A DNA stretch of 64,000 nt, taken from assembly GCA_016713735.1 (NCBI GenBank), contig JADJOP010000001.1:525090-589089 (forward strand), given 5' to 3'. The notes below the pieces were generated by a model, which did not search any database, was not told the DNA's origin, and saw nothing but the letters and a program-made list of their open reading frames with translations. Source of the stretch: Bryobacterales bacterium (GTDB taxonomy: Bacteria > Acidobacteriota > Terriglobia > Bryobacterales > Bryobacteraceae). A program made the translations under genes and the position numbers. Positions 7,555-14,031 of the stretch are shown piece after piece (positions within the stretch are counted from its first letter, which is position 1; each line of letters begins with the position of its first letter).

Positions 7555-8769
7555 CTAAATTGCGACCTCGTTTACGGAGGTGATGGCGAGCATCATGCTG
7601 AGGATGAGGGCGCCGACGATGACGCCCATGACGAGGATGACGACGGGTTCAAAGACGGCGGTGAAGCGCTTGATGGCGTTGCGGGTGTCGGTTTCGTAGA
7701 TGTCGGCCATGCGGGCGAACATGGCGTCGAGGCGTCCGGTTTCCTCGCCTACGGCAAGGAGATGGGCGGCGAGCGGGGGGAAGACGGCGGTTTTTTCGAG
7801 GGGCTTGGAGAGGCCTTCGCCGCGTTTGACGCCGAGGGAGACCTGTTCGAGGGCGTTGGCGATCACCTTGTTATTTAAGATGGCGCGGGCGATGCCGAGG
7901 GATTGGACCAGCGGGACGGAGTTGGCGATGAGGGTGGACATGGCGCGGGCGAAGCGGGCGGTTTCAGCTTTGCGGAGGGCGTCGCCGAGGAGGGGGAGGC
8001 GGAGGCGGAGGTGGTCCCACCAGAGGCGGCCGGGGCCGGTGCGGATGTAGGCTTGCAGGGCGCCGATGGCGAAGATGGAGGCGGCGATGAAGTAGATGCC
8101 GTAGTCCTGAACGAAGCGGGAGACGTCGAGCATCATTTGCGTGGGGGCGGGGATGCGCATTTGCGAGGCCTCGAAGGCCTGGGCGAAGCGCGGGACGACG
8201 TAGTACATCAGGAGCAGGATGCTGGAGAGGCCGACGACGCCGAGCAGCGCCGGGTAGATCATGGCGCCGATGATGAAGTTGCGGAGGTCGTCGCGGGTGC
8301 GTTCGAACTCGGAGAGGCGATCGAAGACGGTGGCGAGCGAGCCGGAGGCTTCGCCGGCGCGGACCATGTTGACGTAGAGGTCGCCGAAGTATTTGGGGTG
8401 GGTGGCGAGGGAGTCGGCGAAGGATTTGCCGCCTTTGAGGGTGCGGAGGACGTCCTGGACGATGGGGCGGAAGTCGCGGGCTTCGGTGAGTTCGGTGGTG
8501 ATGAAGAGGGCGCGGTCGAGGGGGACGGTGGCGTTGAGGAGGGTGGAGATTTCCTGGGTGAAGAAGAGGACGGAGCGGCGTTTGCGGTTGGCGAGGTCGG
8601 GGAGTTCGAGGGACCAGGCGGATTTTTGGGCCTGGGCGCCGATGTAGACGGGGGTGAGGCCCTGGCGGCGGAGTTCGGTGGCGACGTATTTGTCGGAGTC
8701 GCCGGTGATGACGCCGGTGCGGAGCTTGCCGTCGGCAGTCATGGCGCGGAAATGGAAGGTGGCGGGCAT
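7555..8769 (-). CDS. gspF: GspF inner-membrane platform protein
   Basis: 404 residues, full length for GspF, starting MPATFHFRAMTADGKLRTGV. It has two repeated cytoplasmic domains of the T2SSF type (first about residues 60-190, second about 265-385), each followed by membrane helices (SSILLLMYYVVPRFAQAF region and the C-terminal PVVILVMGVIVGALILSMML). It forms the membrane core that GspE works on. It is the first gene of the operon in its present arrangement, preceded by a likely promoter at 8789-8820. Its first ~115 codons and leader are repeated at 10359-10769, and about 245 bases of the same region are repeated, decayed, at 13783-14027. Confidence 0.93.
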   Translation of the reverse strand: MPATFHFRAMTADGKLRTGVITGDSDKYVATELRRQGLTPVYIGAQAQKSAWSLELPDLANRKRRSVLFFTQEISTLLNATVPLDRALFITTELTEARDFRPIVQDVLRTLKGGKSFADSLATHPKYFGDLYVNMVRAGEASGSLATVFDRLSEFERTRDDLRNFIIGAMIYPALLGVVGLSSILLLMYYVVPRFAQAFEASQMRIPAPTQMMLDVSRFVQDYGIYFIAASIFAIGALQAYIRTGPGRLWWDHLRLRLPLLGDALRKAETARFARAMSTLIANSVPLVQSLGIARAILNNKVIANALEQVSLGVKRGEGLSKPLEKTAVFPPLAAHLLAVGEETGRLDAMFARMADIYETDTRNAIKRFTAVFEPVVILVMGVIVGALILSMMLAITSVNEVAI

Positions 8770-8832
8770 GGGCGGAGCGCGGCGCTAGGGATAAGACGTT
8801 GCGAGGGGGGGAAAAAGACGGAGGGGGGAGAG
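8423..8832 (-). repeat. gspF 5'-end direct repeat, copy 1 (inside functional gspF)
   Basis: Covers about 115 codons of gspF plus about 60 bases of leader. Copy 2 (10359-10769) matches it almost base for base with only scattered substitutions. Copy 3 (13783-14027) matches the part 8578 to about 8815. Confidence 0.9.
8789..8820 (-). promoter_or_regulatory. Likely promoter of the gspF operon, shared with the ECF sigma gene at 28836
   Basis: Read on the minus strand: CGTCTTTTTCCCC (8820-8808), 9 bases, then CGTCTTATCC (8798-8789), 20 bases before the gspF ATG. The same two blocks, with an 8-base gap, lie 23 bases before the TTG start of the ECF sigma gene. An A/T-rich block like this stands out in such GC-rich DNA. 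CGTC is a common -10 core for ECF sigma factors. Confidence 0.5.
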
Positions 8833-9023
8833 ATTCAGAGCGCCGTGTGTCGGAGGATGAGCATGGATCGGTTCGAGGTGCGAACCCTGGCAACTGCCTG
8901 AAAACACCTCACTGGCACACCTGACCTCCTTTGCGCTTGCGCCGCTTCCCACGGCGAGTTAGGAACGAACGCGGACACTAGGGAACACGCTCGACCCGGA
9001 TTCGGGAACCCCGCAGGCATTGT

Positions 9024-9458
9024 TCACAGAGTCAGCGACTTCCAGATCCTCAGCGCTACCGGCTCATTGCAATCCGGGTAGCAGATGGTGCAGAGACAAA
9101 ACCGACCCTCCGCCGCGGTTCGAGCCTGGAGCATGCAGTATCTTTGACCGTCTTCTTCGACCTCGCGGACGGTGCCTTTCCCGAGAACATCGGCCGTTTC
9201 GTGAGTCAGGACATCCTCGTTCTCGGGTTTGAACTCAAGGAGGATATCGCGTGCGGTCTTCTTAATGCCGTTGGTTTCACTCCTGAACGCCGTCACCCTT
9301 ACGGTGGTGTCGGAATTGAACGCGCACCAGGTGTCCTCTTCCCAGGTCTCGGCGAACTCCCCTGGTATTTCGACACTCCACCCACCGCTCAAGGCGACGC
9401 GAACGGGATTCCGACGGTAGCCGATGAGGGGTGCATTCGAATCTCGGACTTCTTTCAA
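9024..9458 (-). CDS. Hypothetical immunity-like protein with unclear start
   Basis: 144 residues from a TTG at 9458; I do not recognise the family. The frame reads like real protein well upstream of the TTG (WSELIGFLHTEADVPSLKEV) back to a stop near 9570, with no ATG, GTG or TTG in between, so the true start is either a rare codon or lost. The end resembles stress- or immunity-type small proteins (LCTICYPDCNEPVALRIWKS). It lies just downstream of the frameshifted gene at 9541-10239 in the same direction, and its upstream part overlaps the end of that gene. G+C is visibly lower than in the gsp genes, which fits recent transfer. Confidence 0.5.
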   Translation of the reverse strand: MKEVRDSNAPLIGYRRNPVRVALSGGWSVEIPGEFAETWEEDTWCAFNSDTTVRVTAFRSETNGIKKTARDILLEFKPENEDVLTHETADVLGKGTVREVEEDGQRYCMLQARTAAEGRFCLCTICYPDCNEPVALRIWKSLTL

Positions 9459-9540
9459 GCTTGGAACGTCCGCCTCGGTGTGCAGAAAGCCGATTAGTTC
9501 CGACCATTCTCGCCAGGGGCAGTCTAAACTGTCGTCGAGC

Positions 9541-10239
9541 TTATGGGCAGCCTCCGCGCTCGTCGTCAGTTAGGGGTGGGCGCCAGCGCACGGAATTCCA
9601 CATGAGGCAAATGGCACGACGAAGGTAATACTCGGCAGAACCCCGGCGTCCACCACGCGAAGAAATCCGAGCCCGCATTTGGGTCTCGCGCCACGGATTC
9701 CGTCCACGTCCTCGACCGTGGCCCCATCGCCGTGATGAGGAACTGATCGACCTTGTATGACACCCCCCACGGCATGGCGATTGGGAGACCGGCGCATTCG
9801 TCATGGGACTCGTCGAGCCAGAAGTACAAACGGCACTCAACCAAGCGAGCATTTCCTTGCATAGGGCGCCCGCATCACGTGACTCGAAGTAACCGGTCTC
9901 ATCGAAATCTTCCTCGGAATCGGCCTTCCAGCGAAATCCGAACTCCCCGGCCATGCTTAGAAGTAGGTCACAAACATAGACGTGGTAGCCCGGACCAGCC
10001 GACGAGGTCTGGGCGGACACAACGACTTCAGTCCCATTTTCGAACCACAATCGCAGATCCTCTGCGGCCGTGTGAAGTTCGACGAACAAGGTCTCCACGC
10101 CGTCATCGTCGCGGAGGTTTACTCCTCGCAGCACGTGATCGCACTCGCGACGGAACCACTCGGCGAGCAACTGGTGGGTCAGGGTGAGCGGGACACCTGG
10201 CGGAGTGGTTTCACTGCGAAGCTGCAAGCCGAGGCTCAT
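9541..10239 (-). pseudogene. Immunity-like gene with two compensating frame breaks
   Basis: The frame from the ATG at 10239 gives plausible protein (MSLGLQLRSETTPPG, then WFENGTEVVVSAQTSSAGPG and GEFGFRWKADSEEDFDETGY) down to about 9860. The middle part then reads sensibly only in another frame (VECRLYFWLDESHDECAGLP, then GPRSRTWTESVARDPNAGSD). Near 9645 the sense returns to the first frame (EYYLRRAICLMWNSVRWRPP) and ends at 9541. Two opposite one-base indels would explain this. The product would be about 230 residues. I know no family name. As it stands the gene would yield a scrambled middle, so it is either a pseudogene or carries two sequence errors. Confidence 0.5.
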
Positions 10240-10358
10240 GAATCATGAGTTACCACGAAACACAGATCCTGCCAAATGTGCTCGAGGTGTGGACGCAGAG
10301 GATGGGCAAGAACCGTTTCACCAAATGTCACAGCTATAAGGCGGGCGAGACGGTACTC

Positions 10359-10769
10359 GATTTGCCGCGTTGGAGGGTGCGGAGGACGTCCTGGACGATG
10401 GGGCGGAAGTCGCGGGCTTCGGTGAGTTCGGTGGTGATGAAGAGGGCGCGGTCGAGCGGGACGGTGGCGTTGAGGAGGGTGGAGATTTCCTGGGTGAAGA
10501 AGAGGACGGAGCGGCGTTTGCGGTTGGCGAGGTCGGGGAGTTCGAGGGACCACGCGGATTTCTGAGCCTGGGCGCCGATGTAGACGGGGGTGAGGCCCTG
10601 GCGGCGGAGCTCGGTGGCGACGTATTTGTCGGAGTCGCCGGTGATGACGCCGGTGCGGAGCTTGCCGTCGGCGGTCATGGCGCGGAAATGAAAGGTGGCG
10701 GGCATGGGCGGAGCGCGGCGCTAGGGATAAGACGTTGGGGGAGGGGAAAAAGACGGAGGGGGGGGGAGA
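10359..10769 (-). pseudogene. gspF 5' fragment, copy 2 of the direct repeat
   Basis: It carries the gspF leader with both promoter blocks (first block 10743-10755), the ATG at 10705 and the first ~115 codons, almost identical to functional gspF up to the residues DVLRTL. After that the sequence is unrelated and the frame ends at 10334. A truncated 123-residue GspF could be made. It would contain the first cytoplasmic domain only and no membrane segment. It separates the immunity-like pair from the nucleotidyltransferase module. Confidence 0.9.
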
Positions 10770-10854
10770 TGTGGCGGTCAGGGGTGGCGGGGAGGGTGGT
10801 TCGAGTCCGGGGTGGGGAGCCAGGCGATGTCTCCAAGACCCCATCAGCGCGGCG

Positions 10855-11424
10855 TCACGCTTCGTTGAGCGCCTTCTCCAACAAGGAAGCAGTTCCCAGC
10901 TTTGCGCTCCATTCCCTCAGATATCCGCGGTCGAGACCTGCGCGGCAGGCGCGCGCGACCCCGAGGATGTCGCGCCACTGCACCTCGGAGACCTCGCCGC
11001 CTGCCATGAACCAGCTCAGCTTGGCAAGCAGGATGTCCTCCGGCGTGACAAAGGGCGTAGGATTTTCCGAGAGCCCGGTGCCCGCCAGGAACACGGCGCG
11101 ATCCAGCTGCTGGAGGCCGAGAGGGAATGCGGCCGCGGGGAACAAATCGACCTTGAACGCCATCGGCATGTAGATCACGTTGAAGGGTCTGCCCGCCCGA
11201 AGGGCCTGGAGGGCGTCCTCCGGATCCGCATAGAAGGTCCCAGGCAGACTGGCAAGAAACCGGCCGAGAGTAACCTCGGTGAAGTCAGCGAGCACGTCAA
11301 CATCGTTCGTGAAGCGGGGCTCGCCAAATGCGGTGCTGGCCCATGAACCGCCTACCGCATAGCGCACGCCGGCCTCTTCGAGCGCATCACGCAACGGGGA
11401 GAAGGCGTCGGCGGCGGACGTCAT
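10855..11424 (-). CDS. MNT/AbiEii-type nucleotidyltransferase (module 1, gene 2)
   Basis: The nucleotidyltransferase core is visible: GVRYAVGGSWASTAFGEPRF followed by TNDVDVLADF, which gives the Gly-Gly-Ser and Asp-x-Asp pattern of polymerase-beta-type enzymes. Such proteins act as toxins that modify tRNA or as AMPylating antitoxins in two-gene modules. The frame is open to 11559, but the ATG at 11424 is chosen because it overlaps the stop of the small upstream gene (ATGA), giving 189 residues. The partner gene resembles the one before the second nucleotidyltransferase at 29089. Which of the pair is the toxin cannot be told from the sequence. Confidence 0.75.
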   Translation of the reverse strand: MTSAADAFSPLRDALEEAGVRYAVGGSWASTAFGEPRFTNDVDVLADFTEVTLGRFLASLPGTFYADPEDALQALRAGRPFNVIYMPMAFKVDLFPAAAFPLGLQQLDRAVFLAGTGLSENPTPFVTPEDILLAKLSWFMAGGEVSEVQWRDILGVARACRAGLDRGYLREWSAKLGTASLLEKALNEA

Positions 11425-11678
11425 GATCTTCGGTAGGCTTTGCGCGCGAGTTCCGCCCCGAACCTCGTCACGGCAATCCGGAACGTGATCTCCTCGTCGT
11501 CCGCGTCCGGATGCAGGCGGCGCGCGGCGGAACGCTGGAGGGTGTCCCCCGCGCGCCAAAGAGCGGCTCCGATGCCGAGGCGTTCGGAAGGCGTCATCTC
11601 CGCAAGACGTCGATAATAGGTTTCGCGCGCTTCCGGCGAAGTGTCCGTCAGAGTCACTGTGCTTTCAGTATCCCTCAA
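11421..11678 (-). CDS. Small partner protein of nucleotidyltransferase module 1
   Basis: 85 residues (MRDTESTVTLTDTSPEARET at the start). The middle, YYRRLAEMTPSERLGIGAAL, resembles YYRNLTPRQRLDIFLALLDT of the small gene at 28935, and both sit directly before a nucleotidyltransferase. It overlaps the next gene by 4 bases. I know no named family. By analogy with toxin-antitoxin operons it is probably the regulatory partner. No membrane segment or signal is seen. Confidence 0.65.
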   Translation of the reverse strand: MRDTESTVTLTDTSPEARETYYRRLAEMTPSERLGIGAALWRAGDTLQRSAARRLHPDADDEEITFRIAVTRFGAELARKAYRRS

Positions 11679-11952
11679 CGACGGGTTCCCACAGACCTCA
11701 TTCGGCTATGCGTTGCACCTTCCCTTCGCGAAGGGCGCTCGGATCGCGAGAGGCGGGCAGTTCACCAGCGTTCGAAATGCGTCCACGATGGGGAGGTGGT
11801 TCTCTGTTTGCGGAGGCAGTCAAGCCCCATCGCGGCACTTACGGCACTCCCTGCAGCGGATAGGAGTTCGATGGGCAGGGTGGGCGATGCGCCCGTGTCG
11901 TTTTCTGAGGCAGCAGAGGGGCCGGCCGCGGCTGCCGGTGGTACGATGAGGC
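11679..11952. other. Intergenic stretch without recognisable gene
   Basis: Lies between the divergent module-1 genes and the DUF1902/HicA pair. I see no convincing coding sequence, hairpin or repeat. It must hold the promoters of both modules. Confidence 0.5.
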
Positions 11953-12201
11953 GTGGAGAAGGCGGCCCCATCCGGTGTTTACGAGATTCGCGCGCAGTGG
12001 GACAGCGAGGCCGGTGTCTGAGTAGCCGAGAGCGAGGATGTTCCTGGCCTTGTGGCGGAAGCCGATTCACCGAATGCACTGATTCAGAAGCTGAGAATTC
12101 TGATTCCCGAGTTGTTGGAGTTGAACGGCACTGCCAGCGGCCGGACGGCGAATTTTCACGTACTCTACCAGCACGAAGATAGCGGCGTCCTGACCCTCTG
12201 A
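11953..12201 (+). pseudogene. DUF1902/HicB-like antitoxin with an in-frame stop codon
   Basis: From the GTG at 11953 the frame reads VYEIRAQWDSEAGV, then a TGA at 12019-12021, then VAESEDVPGLVAEADSPNAL and on to a stop at 12199-12201. The part is typical of DUF1902/HicB-fold antitoxins, where the interrupted position is normally Trp (TGG). A single G-to-A change would create the stop. The true stop overlaps the hicA start (TGATG), as expected for a coupled pair. As it stands only a 22-residue peptide or, through internal initiation or readthrough, a partial antitoxin could be made. Confidence 0.75.
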
Positions 12202-12395
12202 TGGCCAGTTACACTCCGGAAGTGAAGGAGATCCTTCGTGCGCATGGATGTCACTTCGAGCGTCCCGGCAAAGGTGACCACCAAATCTGGTACAGTCCTC
12301 TCACGCAACGGCGGTTCCCGGTGGACAATAAAATCCTGTCCCGACATACCGCAAACGCGGTTCTGAGACAGGCTGGTATCGCGAAGCAGTTTTAA
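12201..12395 (+). CDS. hicA: HicA-type mRNA interferase toxin
   Basis: 64 residues with the HicA double-stranded-RNA-binding-like fold pattern: a short helix (VKEILRAHGCHFERPGKG), then GDHQIWYSP, whose His27 is the catalytic residue of the family, and the C-terminal phrase ILSRHTANAVLRQAGI. The length and motif are intact. Its start overlaps the stop of the DUF1902 antitoxin gene, so translation is likely coupled. The antitoxin gene has a premature stop, so an active HicA without antitoxin would be expected to be harmful unless expression is off or the stop is read through. Confidence 0.85.
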   Translation: MASYTPEVKEILRAHGCHFERPGKGDHQIWYSPLTQRRFPVDNKILSRHTANAVLRQAGIAKQF

Positions 12396-12466
12396 CTTGC
12401 GCGGATCGATCATGATCCTATGTGTCCCGTGCGAGATACGTGATCAGTACGATCCGGCGGCTTGGG

Positions 12467-12814
12467 TCAATCCAGGTCCATGGCGGCTCGTAGGCCGGTT
12501 TCCACGGCGAGGATGAGTTCGGGCGGCAAAGCGCCGATGCGTTTGGTGAGCTTGGCGCGGTCGAGGGTGGTGACCTGGTGGCAGATGGCGACGCTGGGCT
12601 TCGGCAAGCCGCAGGAGCCGGCCGGGAGTGCGACGACGGTGGGGCCGCGGCGGGCTTGCGCGGGGGAGGTGGAGACGGGGACGACGATGATGGACATCCA
12701 GCCGGCGGTTTGGTTGAAGCCGTCGTGGGAGATCACGATCACGGGACGGCGTCCGGTTTGTTCGGAGCCGGAGCGGGGGATCAGATCGGCCCAGTAGAGG
12801 TCGCCGCGCTTCAT
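12467..12814 (-). CDS. mazF: MazF/PemK-type mRNA interferase toxin
   Basis: 115 residues starting MKRGDLYWADLIPRSGSEQT, then RRPVIVISHDGFNQ, the fold signature of MazF/PemK/CcdB-like endoribonucleases. QVTTLDRAKLTKRIGALPPE matches the C-terminal part of the family. Length is normal. Its start overlaps the stop of the antitoxin gene upstream by 4 bases. A decayed copy of residues about 50-100 lies at 21421-21575. Confidence 0.9.
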   Translation of the reverse strand: MKRGDLYWADLIPRSGSEQTGRRPVIVISHDGFNQTAGWMSIIVVPVSTSPAQARRGPTVVALPAGSCGLPKPSVAICHQVTTLDRAKLTKRIGALPPELILAVETGLRAAMDLD

Positions 12815-13068
12815 TTCGCCTTGCGCCCGCTCTTGAGGAGATGTTCGGCGGCGGCGGATTCCAGTTCGCGGTCCAGATCCAGATCCGAGCCGGCGGTCTC
12901 GGCGGCGTAGGTGGAAATGGCATCGTGCCGGGCTCGCCGGGCCTGTTCGCGGAGCCAGGCGTCAATGGCCTCGCGGGCGAGGGTGGTTGCCGGGACTTGG
13001 GTGCGGTCGGCCTCGGCCCGAAGCAGCGTGTAGGTCTGCTCGGGAAGGGGCAGGTGGAAGTTCTTCAT
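12811..13068 (-). CDS. MazE/ribbon-helix-helix-type antitoxin partner of MazF
   Basis: 85 residues from the ATG at 13068 (MKNFHLPLPEQTYTLLRAEA). The N-terminal strand and two helices (RTQVPATTLAREAIDAWLRE) look like a ribbon-helix-helix DNA-binding domain, followed by an acidic tail (SDLDLDRELESAAAEHLL) that would wrap the toxin. The frame is open further upstream (to 13743), but only because it shadows the genes on the other strand. The 4-base overlap with mazF marks a coupled antitoxin-first operon. Confidence 0.8.
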   Translation of the reverse strand: MKNFHLPLPEQTYTLLRAEADRTQVPATTLAREAIDAWLREQARRARHDAISTYAAETAGSDLDLDRELESAAAEHLLKSGRKAK

Positions 13069-13201
13069 GTTTGCGCTCCCGGTCCGATTATGCCACGGGC
13101 TCATGGCAGACTGAATGTCATCAGGTGGTGGCAGGGATCGTCGTAGCGCGGGGAGGGCGCGGGAACGCATACCCACGTTATACTGCGGCTGGAGGCACGC
13201 A

Positions 13202-13387
13202 ATGGCTGGCGAGAGCCTGATGGAAATGGTGCAGTCGCTCACGGCGGAGGAGCAGGAGGCGGTGCGGCGGTTCATCGATTTCCTTAGGGTGAAAGGCGGA
13301 TCGAACGATGTGCCGGCATCCTTCGCGGATGCGGCGGAGGAGTTCATCGCCGAGCATCCGGAACTGCTGCGGCGACTTGCGCTGTGA
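13202..13387 (+). CDS. Small antitoxin-like protein before doc
   Basis: 61 residues from the ATG at 13202, with GGAGG 5 bases before it. The sequence MEMVQSLTAEEQEAVRRFID followed by EEFIAEHPELLRRLAL is helical and acidic, as in DUF2281- or Phd-like antitoxins. Its stop overlaps the GTG start of the Doc-like gene (GTGA). An alternative start is the second ATG (MEMV), six codons on. The role is inferred from the arrangement. Confidence 0.7.
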   Translation: MAGESLMEMVQSLTAEEQEAVRRFIDFLRVKGGSNDVPASFADAAEEFIAEHPELLRRLAL

Positions 13388-13758
13388 CGCGGTATCCGAC
13401 GGTGGAGGAAGCGCTCGCCATTCACGCCCGAGTCGTGGAGCTGTTTGGCGGCCTGCCGGGAGTGCGGGATAGGGGCGCTCTGGAATCGGCGCTTGCGCGG
13501 CCTCGCAGTGGTTACTACCGCGATTTGATAGAGGAAGCGGCGGCGCTGTGGGAGAGCTTGTCGCAGAACCATCCGTTTCTGGATGGGAACAAGCGCGCGG
13601 CCGTGACGATCACTGCCGCGTTTCTGAGAATGAACGGCTACAGGTTGGTATTCAGCGATGAGGCGGCGCATTCGTTTCTGATCGGACTCTACGAATCGGG
13701 GCGGATGAAGAGTGAGGAACTGGATCGCTGGCTGCGACTTCACGCAAGGAGGGCATGA
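13384..13758 (+). CDS. doc: Doc-type Fic-fold toxin
   Basis: 124 residues. The Fic motif is HPFLDGNKRA at residues 63-72, the version typical of Doc, which phosphorylates elongation factor Tu instead of AMPylating targets. The flanking parts (MTRYPTVEEALAIHARVVEL and RDRGALESALARPRSGYY) are also those of Doc. Start is a GTG overlapping the antitoxin stop. A decayed copy of the part after the motif occurs at 18139-18320. The antitoxin is a different small protein from classical Phd. Confidence 0.88.
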   Translation: MTRYPTVEEALAIHARVVELFGGLPGVRDRGALESALARPRSGYYRDLIEEAAALWESLSQNHPFLDGNKRAAVTITAAFLRMNGYRLVFSDEAAHSFLIGLYESGRMKSEELDRWLRLHARRA

Positions 13759-13782
13759 GGCACTATGGGGTTGGGTAAGAAG

Positions 13783-14027
13783 GCGTTTGCGGTTGGCGAG
13801 GCCGGGGAGTTCGAGGGACCAGGCGGATTTTTGGGCTTGGGCGCCGATGTAGACGGGGGTGAGGCCCTGGCGGCGGAGATCGGTGGCGACGTATTTGCCG
13901 GAGTCGCCGGTGATGACGCCGGTGCGGAGCGTGCCGCCGGCGGGCGTTGCAGGGGAGTGGCCCGCGGAAAGGGAAGGCGGCGGGCGTGGGCGGAGAGCGG
14001 CGCTAGGGATAAGACGTTGGGAGGGGT
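13783..14027 (-). pseudogene. gspF 5' fragment, copy 3 (decayed)
   Basis: About 245 bases match gspF bases 8578 to about 8815: first the codons for residues about 20-65, then a part with deletions and substitutions through the old start, and finally the leader phrase gctagggataagacgttg. The frame is broken. It lies between doc and the end of the kinase gene, and so marks the third boundary of the inserted modules. Confidence 0.85.
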
Positions 14028-14031
14028 GAAT

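Noticed and set aside
11425..11559. Longer start for nucleotidyltransferase 1
   Set aside because: The added residues are a shadow of the small upstream gene; the ATGA overlap fits the shorter start.
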